DNA of 64,000 nucleotides, taken from NCBI RefSeq assembly GCF_010668805.1, contig NZ_WUFT01000009.1:124001-188000 (forward strand), in the 5' to 3' direction. Each line of letters opens with the position of its first letter. Position 1 is the stretch's first letter. The notes beneath the pieces were generated by a model that ran no database searches, was not told the DNA's origin, and saw nothing but the letters and a program-made list of their open reading frames with translations. Below, one piece after another: positions 17,718-25,841 of the stretch. The position numbers and the translations under genes were made by a program. Source of the stretch: Rhizobium phaseoli (lineage in GTDB: Bacteria; Pseudomonadota; Alphaproteobacteria; Rhizobiales; Rhizobiaceae).

Positions 17718-20700
17718 ATGCAGGCGATTGAGGATTGGCTAGGTCAACTCGGTCTTGGCAAGTACGCCGACACCTTCGTCGAGAATGACGTGGACCTGCG
17801 AGCGCTCGCTCATCTTGCCGAATCCGACCTTCTGGAGCTCGGCGTCTCGCTTGGGCACCGGAAGATTATTCTGGCTGCGATCAACGAACTTGCGCATCAA
17901 CGTCCGGACGAGCAGCCTCCTGCTTTAGCCGCTACCGATGCAGAACCCGAAGCTGCGGCTGACCGGCGATTGCTCAGCGTGCTGTTCTGCGACCTGGTCG
18001 GGTCGACAGCGCTGTCAGCGCAGCTCGACCCGGAAGACATGCACGAGTTGACCCGCCGCTATCAGGATAGCGTCGCCGGGGCCGTCACGCGCTTCGGAGG
18101 CTACGTCGCGAAATATCTCGGAGATGGCGTGCTAGCCTATTTCGGGTGGCCTAGCGCTTACGAGGACCATGCCGAGCGTTCAATCCGGGCCGGCCTCGAG
18201 GCGATGGCCGCCGTCGACGCCCTGCAGCCGCCCAATGCGCAGCGACTGAAGGCTCGCATCGGCATCGCATCCGGGCACGTGGTCGTTGGCAACACCGACG
18301 GCAGCGCGAAGGAGCGGGCATCGATCGCGGGAGACACTCCCAACCTAGCATCACGCCTGCAGGTCGCGGCCGCCCCAGGCCAGATCGTGATCTCCGACAG
18401 CACCCGCCGTCTCGCCGGGCAGTCGTTCGAAATCGAGAGTCTCGGCGCACAGGAGCTCAAAGGCTTCACCTCGCCCGTTGCACTGTTTGAAGTCCGCGGT
18501 CAGCGAGAGGTGGATAGCCGTTTCGAAGCTGCACATGCCAGCGGGCTTTCGAAATTTGTCGGCCGCGTTAGTGAGATCGGCCTGTTGCTCGAACGGTGGG
18601 AGTTGGCGAAGGCCGGGCAAGGCCAGGCGGTCTTCCTGTCGGGGGAGGCTGGCATCGGGAAATCCCGCCTTGTCGAGACTTTCGAAGAACATCTGCAAGA
18701 GACACCGCATGATCTCATTCGATTGCAGTGTTCACCCTATCACGCTACCTCGGCCTTTTATCCGATCGTCGAGCGACTGAGCCGGGTCGCGTCGTTTGCC
18801 CCGACAGATGACTGGAACACGCGCGTCGAAAAGTTTCGCACCCTTGTTGGCCGCTACGGCGAAAGTCCTTCCGACGTTGGCGCGATCTACGCCGAACTGC
18901 TTTCGCTCGACGTCGGCGACGAGTTCAGACCTCCGGATATCTCCGCCCATCAGCGCAAGGAAATTCTCGTCCGCACATTGGTGAACCGTTTGCTCCTTGC
19001 CGCCAAAATCGCACCAGTGCTGATGGTTTTCGAAGACGCGCACTGGATGGACCCATCCACCAGCGAAGTGCTGAGGGAACTCGTCGGCCGGCTTCACGGG
19101 GCCGCTGCCCTCGTCGTCGTGACCCATCGACCGGAATGGAGCGCGGACTGGGCAAGCGGGCTGGCGCAGGCGACGACGCTCTCCGTTGGGCGCCTGACCA
19201 GGCAGCAGATGCACGAGTTGATCCAATCTATGGTGTCCGATATTCCCGAACAGCTTGCCGAACGGATCGCAGAGCGAACGGACGGAGTGCCGCTGTTCGT
19301 CGAGGAGTTGACCCGCTCTGTAGTGGAAAGCGGTAAACCGTCTGCGCTCAACGCAGAGATCCCCGACAGTCTGCAGGGCTCTCTGATGACACGTCTCGAT
19401 CGTTTAGCGACGACGGCCAAGGAAGTCGCGCAAATTGCTGCCGTAATAGGCAGGGAATTCGATCGTGGCCTTCTTTCAAAGATCGCAGGCCTTGACGACC
19501 GGACGCTCGAGAAAGCACTGAACCAGCTCGAAACCAGCCAGATCGTCGTCGAAGGCGGCGTCTTGGACGATGCTCTCGTTTTTCGCCATGCGCTTATTCA
19601 GGATGCGGCCTACCAATCGCTCCTCAACCGGCGCCGGCGGCATTTCCACGAGAAGATCGCCAGGGTTCTCGTCGAACAATATGACGATGTCGCTGCCACG
19701 CAGCCCGAACTCATCGCCCAGCACTACGAGAAGGCGCAACGGATTGAGCTCGCGCTTCCCTACTGGTTGAAGGCTGGAGAACGCGCCCTTGCGCAATCAG
19801 CCAACTACGAGGCGGTCGACCATTTCCAGAACGCCTTGGCAATCGCAGAGCATTTGCCTGAAGGGCCTGCGCGGCAAAGGGACCTGCTCACCGCGATCCT
19901 AAAACTCGGCGACGCCCTTTTTGCTGCGGGTCGCATGACGGATTCGCTGGCGAAATACAGGCTGGCCGCGCCATTGGCACGCAAAGCGGCCGACACACAA
20001 GCCTTTATTCGCGCAGTGATTGGTCTAGACGGTACCAAATTCCTCTCCTCGAATTCGCTTGCCGAAACGGTGCCGCTTCTTGAGGAAGCCCTCGAGATGG
20101 TTGAACCCGCGGATATGAGTTCACGGTGCCAGCTTCTCAGCCGCCTTGCGCGGGCATACACCTACCTGAGCGACAGCAAGAAGGCTGCAAAATGCCATGA
20201 TGAAGGAATAGAACTGGCCCGACGGGTTGGCGATAAGACTGCTCTCGTGGAGCTCTCCTCTCTGCCGTTCCTGACGCCGGCACCGGTCAAGTCCATCATG
20301 GAAAGAAACGACCGGATCGCTCGCATCGTTGAAGTGAGACGCCTCGCGGATGAGATCGATGACGATGATTTGCAAAGCCGAGCGCTTTCAGTTGACGCAT
20401 ATGTCTCCACGGAACTCGGCGATCGCGCGCGAGCCGATCGGGCGGTTGAGGCGCTGGACGAACTTGGTACTGAGCGGCAGCATTTGAACGTCCAGTTCTA
20501 CGCTCGCACCGCAAAAGCGATGATGGCCATCCTCGATGGAAGGTTCACTGCCGCGGAGGAGCTTGCTGAGGAAGCGCTGAAGCTGGGTATGCGAACCCTT
20601 GGCGCTACGCCGGAGGGCGTTTACGGCATGCAGATGTTCGCGATCCGACGGGAGCAGAACCGCCTCTCCGAGGTCGCACCGATCATGAAGCTGCTGATTG

Positions 20701-21245
20701 ACGAAAATCCGGAAGAGACCACCTGGCTACCGGGCTTTGCATTGGTTGCCTTTGACCTGGGCTATCGGGAAGCGGCCCAGCGGAGGTTGAGCGAGCTTGC
20801 CCGCAACCGCTTTGCCCTTCCGCTTGACGGAAAGCGGAGTGCCTCCCTCTCGTTCTTGACGGAAGTCGCCGCCGGTCTCGGCGACGCGGATGCTGCCCAG
20901 GCCCTCTATGAGCTTATGCTCGACTACAGGGAGATGACCGTCACGATAGGTATGGCGACCGTTTGCTTCGGCGCGGCAAGCCGCTATCTGGGAGTGCTGG
21001 CAACGGCGTTGGGCGAATTCGACAGAGCGTCGGAACACTTTGAGCACGCACTCGAGATGAACGCAGAGATCGGCTCGCGGCCGTGGCTCGCGCACACACA
21101 GGCAGATTATGCGGACTTGCTAATGAAAATAGGTAGCCGCACCGGGATAAAGAGAGCAATGTTGCTATCCGAGAATGCCCGGTCAACCGCGGCTGAACTG
21201 GGAATGGTCCGGCTGCAACAGCGACTGAAGCCAACGATTCATTAG
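17718..21245 (+). CDS. SAM domain / class III adenylate-guanylate cyclase / ATPase / TPR signalling protein
   Basis: A 1175-residue soluble multidomain protein. Residues 1-60 form a SAM domain (AIEDWLGQLGLGKYADTF). Residues about 84-260 are a class III nucleotide cyclase with both metal aspartates (Asp92 in LFCDLVGST, Asp136 in YLGDGV) and the GDTPNLASRL transition-state Asn/Arg pair. Residues about 278-600 form an AAA/STAND-type ATPase with Walker A GEAGIGKS (309-316) and VLMVFEDAHWMD as Walker B. The rest is helical repeats of TPR type. It should make cAMP, possibly gated by ATP hydrolysis and partner binding. ATG 17718 is chosen because the SAM domain begins there; the ribosome binding site is weak. 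Confidence 0.88.
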   Translation: MQAIEDWLGQLGLGKYADTFVENDVDLRALAHLAESDLLELGVSLGHRKIILAAINELAHQRPDEQPPALAATDAEPEAAADRRLLSVLFCDLVGSTALSAQLDPEDMHELTRRYQDSVAGAVTRFGGYVAKYLGDGVLAYFGWPSAYEDHAERSIRAGLEAMAAVDALQPPNAQRLKARIGIASGHVVVGNTDGSAKERASIAGDTPNLASRLQVAAAPGQIVISDSTRRLAGQSFEIESLGAQELKGFTSPVALFEVRGQREVDSRFEAAHASGLSKFVGRVSEIGLLLERWELAKAGQGQAVFLSGEAGIGKSRLVETFEEHLQETPHDLIRLQCSPYHATSAFYPIVERLSRVASFAPTDDWNTRVEKFRTLVGRYGESPSDVGAIYAELLSLDVGDEFRPPDISAHQRKEILVRTLVNRLLLAAKIAPVLMVFEDAHWMDPSTSEVLRELVGRLHGAAALVVVTHRPEWSADWASGLAQATTLSVGRLTRQQMHELIQSMVSDIPEQLAERIAERTDGVPLFVEELTRSVVESGKPSALNAEIPDSLQGSLMTRLDRLATTAKEVAQIAAVIGREFDRGLLSKIAGLDDRTLEKALNQLETSQIVVEGGVLDDALVFRHALIQDAAYQSLLNRRRRHFHEKIARVLVEQYDDVAATQPELIAQHYEKAQRIELALPYWLKAGERALAQSANYEAVDHFQNALAIAEHLPEGPARQRDLLTAILKLGDALFAAGRMTDSLAKYRLAAPLARKAADTQAFIRAVIGLDGTKFLSSNSLAETVPLLEEALEMVEPADMSSRCQLLSRLARAYTYLSDSKKAAKCHDEGIELARRVGDKTALVELSSLPFLTPAPVKSIMERNDRIARIVEVRRLADEIDDDDLQSRALSVDAYVSTELGDRARADRAVEALDELGTERQHLNVQFYARTAKAMMAILDGRFTAAEELAEEALKLGMRTLGATPEGVYGMQMFAIRREQNRLSEVAPIMKLLIDENPEETTWLPGFALVAFDLGYREAAQRRLSELARNRFALPLDGKRSASLSFLTEVAAGLGDADAAQALYELMLDYREMTVTIGMATVCFGAASRYLGVLATALGEFDRASEHFEHALEMNAEIGSRPWLAHTQADYADLLMKIGSRTGIKRAMLLSENARSTAAELGMVRLQQRLKPTIH

Positions 21246-21282
21246 GAAAAACGGCTGCTTTTGGTGGGAAGAAGGTCTCGTC

Positions 21283-21543
21283 ATGCCACGCTACATCATT
21301 GAAAGAAATTTTGCGGAACAACTCAATCTATCGAAAGAGGGGGTCGAGCACATCAACCTGATCAATGACCAGGAAGGAGTGAAGTGGATTTTTTCCTTCC
21401 TCAGCGCGGACAGAAAAAAGACTTACTGCCTTTATGAGGCGCCCAATACGGACGCCATTCTCGCTGCAGCGCGGAAGAACAATGTTCCTGCGGATATGAT
21501 CATTGAGGTTAGCGAGGAGATTGGTCCCAATATGTTTGCGTAG
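21283..21543 (+). CDS. DUF4242 small protein
   Basis: An 86-residue ferredoxin-like fold protein: MPRYIIERNF, WIFSFLSADRKKTYCLYEAP and DMIIEVSEEIGPNMF are the conserved DUF4242 blocks. A Streptomyces member has been reported as nickel-binding; no function is proven in rhizobia. It starts 37 bases after the cyclase stop with GAAGG upstream, so it may be co-transcribed and serve the same signalling unit. Confidence 0.8.
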   Translation: MPRYIIERNFAEQLNLSKEGVEHINLINDQEGVKWIFSFLSADRKKTYCLYEAPNTDAILAAARKNNVPADMIIEVSEEIGPNMFA

Positions 21544-22031
21544 TGCTCCTCGGCCAAGCAGAGGCGTAAGGCGCTGTCGCGCGCATACTGTTCAGTCGGA
21601 ACAGGTTCAGCGAGATATTCGTTAAACGGCAATGGCCGCTTCGGGCCGCGAGCGTCGCGACTGGTGGCGATCTAAGTTCCTGCCAAAGGGCTCCCCTGCT
21701 CCTTTAGTGCCGCTGCCTTGGCGACGTGGGCGCGAAAAGCTGCCAGAACGAACTGTTCGTCGTCGACATTCCCCTTCGTCCACTCGCCACGCCATCCTTG
21801 CTGTATCGTCTAGGTACGGACCGGCGATGTGGTGGCGCTGGCCGATTTCCCCGGCAGATGCGCGAGAAGAAGGACTGCGCCCTTCGAGCGAGCATCCAAG
21901 CGCCATCCGATACCGCGATGTTTGTGTCTCCCAAAGAATGAAAATCCTAAGATGCTCATCGAGACTGTTCATCCGTTTTCAACGGTGTCCGGTGGTCCAC
22001 CACGCGAACTCGAAATTTTTTTTATGGCGAT
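21544..22031. other. Intergenic stretch without a supported gene
   Basis: Overlapping open frames here lack ribosome binding sites and familiar motifs. The region ends at the heat-shock promoter of the Hsp20 gene. Confidence 0.45.
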
Positions 22032-22060
22032 CTTGAAACCGAAAATACTGAAAACCAAAT
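22032..22060 (+). promoter_or_regulatory. RpoH-like heat-shock promoter
   Basis: CTTGAA (22032-22037), 17 bases, then CCAAAT (22055-22060) resemble the rhizobial RpoH consensus (CTTGAA, CCATNT). It lies about 90 bases before the Hsp20 start, leaving room for a structured leader. Confidence 0.5.
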
Positions 22061-22064
22061 CGAT

Positions 22065-22151
22065 GCCGTCGGCAGCCCATAAGGGGGCCGAAAGCCGGGG
22101 ACGCAGGTTTCCGCCGCGTTCCTTCCATCTCGCTTCTAGGAGGTTTTGGTC
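22065..22151 (+). promoter_or_regulatory. Probable ROSE RNA thermometer in the Hsp20 leader
   Basis: The GC-rich leader can fold into several stems, and its last part reads TCGCT-TCT-AGGAGG. That is the ROSE hallmark: a U(U/C)GCU element opposite the Shine-Dalgarno sequence. In rhizobial small heat-shock genes such elements mask the ribosome binding site until the temperature rises. The call rests on the motif, position and gene type, not on a computed fold. Confidence 0.65.
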
Positions 22152-22622
22152 ATGAGAACTGAGTTTGACTTCGCACCGCTCTACCGGTCCAGCATCGGCT
22201 TCGACCGTGTTTTTTCGCTGCTCAACAATCCGCAGCGCCTGCAGGCTCTCGACGCCTGGCCGCCCTACGACATCCTCAAGGTTGGCGACAACGAGTACCG
22301 CATCGTCATGGCCGTCGCCGGCTTCGAGGATGGCGATCTCGACATCACGCAGGAACGCAACGTGCTTGTCGTCAAGGGCGGCAAGGCCGATGACGCCAAA
22401 GCGGAATACCTGCACCGCGGAATCGCTGGGCGCGGCTTCGAGCGCCGCTTCGAGCTTGCGGACCATGTGAGCGTGGAAAACGCTTCGCTGAAGAATGGTC
22501 TGCTGCACATCGAGCTGAAGCGCGAGATTCCGGAGGCGATGAAGCCACGCAAGATCGCGATTGGAAATGGCGCGCCGACACAGGTGCCGTTCCAGATCGA
22601 AGGTGAAAAGCAGGCCGCGTAA
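22152..22622 (+). CDS. Small heat-shock protein, Hsp20 family
   Basis: A 156-residue chaperone with an alpha-crystallin domain at about residues 38-130: YDILKVGDNEYRIVMAVAGF, the ITQERNVLVVKGGK strand, GRGFERRFELADHV and the closing GLLHIELKREIPE. It binds unfolding proteins as an oligomer in the cytoplasm. ATG 22152 follows TAGGAGGT at optimal distance. An RpoH-like promoter and a ROSE-type leader point to double heat control. A small gene follows after a hairpin. Confidence 0.95.
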   Translation: MRTEFDFAPLYRSSIGFDRVFSLLNNPQRLQALDAWPPYDILKVGDNEYRIVMAVAGFEDGDLDITQERNVLVVKGGKADDAKAEYLHRGIAGRGFERRFELADHVSVENASLKNGLLHIELKREIPEAMKPRKIAIGNGAPTQVPFQIEGEKQAA

Positions 22623-22641
22623 AGGTCGATCGATGGAGGGC

Positions 22642-22667
22642 GCGGGCGACGCTTAGGCGTCGCCCGC
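22642..22667 (+). terminator. Strong hairpin between hsp20 and the next small gene
   Basis: An 11-base perfect stem (GCGGGCGACGC and complement) with a TTAG loop. It lacks a T-run and ends nine bases before the next ATG. It may stabilise the hsp20 mRNA or weaken downstream expression rather than terminate fully. Confidence 0.5.
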
Positions 22668-22675
22668 CGAAAACG

Positions 22676-22909
22676 ATGAATGCATTGGATTTCGATAAAC
22701 CAGATTGCTTCGGCGCTGCAGACCTGCGTGTCTGCCAGGGCGTGTTCGACATCGTCGCTGCAGAAGCGGGAGTGGAGCCGACGTCCGAGGAGGGCGAGCG
22801 CATAGCCGCCATTCTCGTGCAGCTCTATCGCCAAGGAGTGAAAGAGCCCGATCGTCTGCGGGTTATGGTCGAATCCGCCCGCGGTATTCATTTTCCAAAA
22901 GCTGCATAA
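22676..22909 (+). CDS. Conserved hypothetical small protein
   Basis: A 77-residue soluble protein starting MNALDFDKPDCFGAADLRVC, then a helical core (VFDIVAAEAG, ERIAAILVQLYRQGV) and a short IHFPKAA tail. I have no family name. The ribosome binding site is weak (GCCGAAAACG), and the start sits nine bases after a strong hairpin, so it may depend on readthrough from hsp20. A terminator follows directly. Confidence 0.6.
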   Translation: MNALDFDKPDCFGAADLRVCQGVFDIVAAEAGVEPTSEEGERIAAILVQLYRQGVKEPDRLRVMVESARGIHFPKAA

Positions 22910-22916
22910 GGGGCGG

Positions 22917-22941
22917 GACGCCGCGACAGCGGCGTCTTTGT
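22917..22941 (+). terminator. Terminator of the hsp20 unit
   Basis: GACGCCGC-GACA-GCGGCGTC followed by TTTGT. A perfect 8-base stem seven bases after the stop codon. Confidence 0.75.
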
Positions 22942-23185
22942 CTGACTTGTTCAGATCCGTGGGCAAGCTGTTTCGGAGCAAGGCGCCTCTTGGCAGGCCA
23001 ACGTCATCTTTTCGTCATGAGAACGCGGGCCGGGTTTACTTAGCGCTTGTCGAAGCGGATATGCGCCCGGCGCGTCGATCCGAGCGAGAAGGCGTGGATC
23101 ATTGTCGGCTTCTCGATGGCATGGTGGTCCTAGGTGCAGACGTCGGTTGAAGACAATGTTGATCCCAGGAGAGGTTTCGCACTTT

Positions 23186-23227
23186 AGATTGGGTGAGCTT
23201 CGCTGGAGATTGGGTGAGCTTCGCTGG
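23186..23227 (+). repeat. Perfect tandem duplication of a 21-base unit
   Basis: Two identical 21-base units lie head to tail (23186-23206 and 23207-23227), each beginning AGATTGGGTGAG. They are in the 457-base gap before glpR, about 140 bases from its start. No gene is seen in that gap, and the repeat's role is unknown. Confidence 0.85.
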
Positions 23228-23327
23228 CAGCCTAATTTTAGAGGCGCGGGGTCTAGAATTTCGAGCGCTCAGCCTAAAATGAGATGGAGGGCGATCAGGT
23301 CACAGATAGGCATTGCACAGGCGTTCG

Positions 23328-23345
23328 CTTTCTTTAAAACGAAAG
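23328..23345. promoter_or_regulatory. Putative GlpR operator upstream of glpR
   Basis: CTTTC-N8-GAAAG lies 21 bases before the glpR start. The same half-sites and spacing occur at the glpD promoter (24225-24242). DeoR-family GlpR proteins favour TTTCG/CGAAA half-sites, so autoregulation is likely. Confidence 0.5.
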
Positions 23346-23366
23346 TAGATCGAAAGGTGCCAGCTC

Positions 23367-24140
23367 ATGTTCTTGACCGACCGGCAAACTGAAATCGTGG
23401 CGATAGCGAAATCGAGCGGCAGGGTCCTGGTCGAGGAGCTCGCTTCCCGCTTTTCAGTGACGCCGCAGACGATCCGCAAGGACCTGAACGATCTCTGCGA
23501 TGCGCAGGTCCTGACGCGCATCCATGGCGGCGCCACATTTCCGAGCGGGACCGAGAACGTCAAATACGAGGCGCGAAGGCAGATCGCGGCGTCCGAGAAA
23601 CAGTCGATCGGCATGGCTGCAGTCGAGCTGATACCGAGCGGAGCCTCCCTGTTCATCAATATCGGAACGACGACCGAGGCGGTGGGCGAGGCGCTCGCCA
23701 ACCATCACGAGCTGATGGTCATCACCAATAACATCAATGTTGCCAACAGATTACGATTGCTGCCGGCGATCGAGGTGGTGATCGCCGGTGGGGTGGTGCG
23801 CGGTTCGGACGGCGGCATTGTCGGCGAAGCGGCGGTCGATTTCATCCGCCAGTTCAAGGTCGATTACGCCGTCATCGGCGCATCGGCAATCGACGTCGAT
23901 GGCGCGCTTCTCGACTATGATTTTCGCGAGGTCAAGGTCGCCCAGGCGATCATTGCCAATGCCCGGCATGTCATTCTCGTTGCCGATTCCACCAAGTTCG
24001 AACGCACCGCGCCGGTCAGAATCGGCCAGCTTTCCCAGGTTCATACCTTCATCACCGACCACTGTCCGGTGCCGTCGATCCGCAATCTCTGCCTCGAAAA
24101 CAATGTGAAGCTGATCGAAACCAACGGCAGGATTCGCTAA
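23367..24140 (+). CDS. glpR: Glycerol operon repressor, DeoR family
   Basis: A 257-residue DeoR-type regulator with an N-terminal helix-turn-helix (LVEELASRFSVTPQTIRKDL, about residues 22-41) and a DeoR sensor domain. The latter has the GTTTEAVGEAL sugar-phosphate loop, GGVVRGSDGGIVG and a late VADSTKFER segment. It is expected to sense glycerol-3-phosphate and repress the operon that starts 143 bases downstream. ATG 23367 is preceded by GAAAGGTG. Candidate operators lie before this gene and before glpD, so it probably controls both. Confidence 0.9.
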   Translation: MFLTDRQTEIVAIAKSSGRVLVEELASRFSVTPQTIRKDLNDLCDAQVLTRIHGGATFPSGTENVKYEARRQIAASEKQSIGMAAVELIPSGASLFINIGTTTEAVGEALANHHELMVITNNINVANRLRLLPAIEVVIAGGVVRGSDGGIVGEAAVDFIRQFKVDYAVIGASAIDVDGALLDYDFREVKVAQAIIANARHVILVADSTKFERTAPVRIGQLSQVHTFITDHCPVPSIRNLCLENNVKLIETNGRIR

Positions 24141-24183
24141 GGGCGAGGAAGCGAGCCACTCCAAAACTGCCATCTGCGAAACA

Positions 24184-24217
24184 TTCGTTTGACATTCGTA
24201 TTCCTTTCGTTTTAACT
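24184..24217 (+). promoter_or_regulatory. glpD operon promoter with phased TTCGT repeats
   Basis: TTGACA (24189-24194), 17 bases, TTAACT (24212-24217). Three TTCGT copies start at 24184, 24195 and 24206, exactly 11 bases apart, so they face the same side of the helix and overlap the promoter. This looks like a multi-site repressor target. Confidence 0.55.
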
Positions 24218-24223
24218 GCCTTC

Positions 24224-24243
24224 ACTTTCGCAATCGCGAAAGT
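24224..24243. promoter_or_regulatory. Palindromic GlpR operator at the glpD start site
   Basis: ACTTTCGC-AATC-GCGAAAGT is a perfect inverted repeat placed about where transcription from the upstream promoter would begin. It contains TTTCG/CGAAA half-sites typical of DeoR-family regulators. Confidence 0.65.
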
Positions 24244-24283
24244 TTTGTGCGATGCGAAATCACGCGCAGGCTCGGAGGGGCAA

Positions 24284-25798
24284 TTGGGCCGGGAGATCTA
24301 CGACATATTCGTCATCGGTGGCGGCATCAACGGCTGCGGCATTGCGCGCGATGCTGTCGGGCGCGGTTATTCCGTGGCGCTGGCGGAGATGAACGACTTC
24401 GCCTCTGGCACCTCGTCGGGCGCCACCAAGCTCATTCATGGCGGCCTGCGTTATCTCGAGCATTACGAGTTCCGTCTGGTGCGGGAATCGCTGATGGAGC
24501 GCGAGATCCTCTGGGCGATGGCGCCGCACATCATCTGGCCGCTGCGCTTCGTGCTGCCCTACCATAAGGGCGGCATCCGGCCGGCCTGGCTGATCCGGCT
24601 CGGCCTCTTCCTTTACGACCATCTCGGCGGCCGCAAGCTGCTGCCGGCGACATCGGTGCTCGACATGCGCCGCGATCCGGCCGGAAAGCCGCTGAAGGCG
24701 CTATTTGCCAAGGCCTTCGAATATTCCGACGGCTGGGTCGATGATGCCCGCATGGTGGTCCTGAACGCCCGCGATGCCGCCGACAAGGGGGCGACCATCA
24801 TGCCGCGCACCAAAGTGGTGTCGGCAAGGCGCGAGAACGGCCTCTGGCACATCGAGACCACCGATACGGCCACCGGCCGCAATGACAGCCACCAGGCCCG
24901 CATGCTGGTCAATGCTGCCGGTCCCTGGGTTGACCATGTCATCCGCTCCGCCTTCGGCCAGAACGAGGCTCACCATGTGCGTCTCGTCCAGGGCAGCCAT
25001 ATCGTCGTGAAGAAGAAGTTCGATGGTCCACGCGCCTATTTCTTCCAGAATCCCGACAACCGCATCATCTTTGCGATTCCTTACGAGGGCGACTTTACGC
25101 TGATCGGCACCACCGACCGCGATTACACCGCCGATCCCAAGGATGTTCGGATCTCCGAGGAAGAGACCATCTACCTGTGCAATGCGGCGTCGGAATATTT
25201 CAATGAGCCGGTCAGGCCGCAGGATATCGTCTGGACCTATTCGGCGGTCCGGCCGCTTTATGACGACGGTGCTTCGAAGGCGCAGGAGGCGACGCGTGAC
25301 TATGTGCTGAAGTTGGACGGCGAGGGAAGTAGCGCACCGCTACTCAACGTCTTCGGCGGCAAGCTCACCACCTATCGCCGGCTTTCCGAACATGCGCTTG
25401 AGAAGATCGGCGCTGCGATCGGCGTCAAGGGCGCCCCGTGGACGGCCAAGAGCCATCTGCCGGGCGGCGACTTCCCGGTCCAGGGTTACGACGCCGAGGT
25501 CGCCGATCTGAAGCGGCTTTATCCGTTCCTCGCCGATCAGCATGCCCGCCGGCTGGTGCGCCGTTACGGAACGAGGGTCAAGGCGCTGCTCGGTGAAGCC
25601 CGCGGCGTCGACGATCTCGGACGGCTGTTCGGCGGCGATCTCTACGAGGCAGAGGTCACCTATCTCGTCAAACATGAATGGGCCCGGCACGCCGAAGACG
25701 TGCTGTGGAGGAGAACAAAGGATGGTCTGCGCCTTTCGAGGGAGCAGGCTCAGTCACTGGAGGAGTACATGGCTGCCATGCCGGCGATGGCCGGATAA
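24284..25798 (+). CDS. glpD: Glycerol-3-phosphate dehydrogenase (respiratory, FAD)
   Basis: A 504-residue flavoprotein that oxidises glycerol-3-phosphate to DHAP and feeds electrons to quinone at the inner membrane. The FAD-binding GGGING motif is at residues 12-17, followed by SGTSSGATKLIHGGLRYLE and a late NVFGGKLTTYR block, all typical of GlpD. TTG 24284 is chosen because GGAGG lies five bases upstream and the N-terminus then aligns with known GlpD. An upstream TTG at 24245 overlaps the operator. Length matches the family (about 500). First structural gene of the operon. Confidence 0.95.
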   Translation: MGREIYDIFVIGGGINGCGIARDAVGRGYSVALAEMNDFASGTSSGATKLIHGGLRYLEHYEFRLVRESLMEREILWAMAPHIIWPLRFVLPYHKGGIRPAWLIRLGLFLYDHLGGRKLLPATSVLDMRRDPAGKPLKALFAKAFEYSDGWVDDARMVVLNARDAADKGATIMPRTKVVSARRENGLWHIETTDTATGRNDSHQARMLVNAAGPWVDHVIRSAFGQNEAHHVRLVQGSHIVVKKKFDGPRAYFFQNPDNRIIFAIPYEGDFTLIGTTDRDYTADPKDVRISEEETIYLCNAASEYFNEPVRPQDIVWTYSAVRPLYDDGASKAQEATRDYVLKLDGEGSSAPLLNVFGGKLTTYRRLSEHALEKIGAAIGVKGAPWTAKSHLPGGDFPVQGYDAEVADLKRLYPFLADQHARRLVRRYGTRVKALLGEARGVDDLGRLFGGDLYEAEVTYLVKHEWARHAEDVLWRRTKDGLRLSREQAQSLEEYMAAMPAMAG

Positions 25799-25841
25799 GG
25801 GCAACATGTGATCCCCGATGCGTGGAGGCACGGGAACAGGA

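Noticed and set aside
17696..17720. GGAAC-N16-CGTC upstream of the large cyclase gene as an EcfG promoter
   Set aside because: The transcript would start at or after the chosen ATG, so it cannot serve that start, and the -10 half is imperfect.
21622..21972. Minus-strand open frames between the DUF4242 gene and hsp20
   Set aside because: Two competing frames overlap, neither has a ribosome binding site or recognisable motif.
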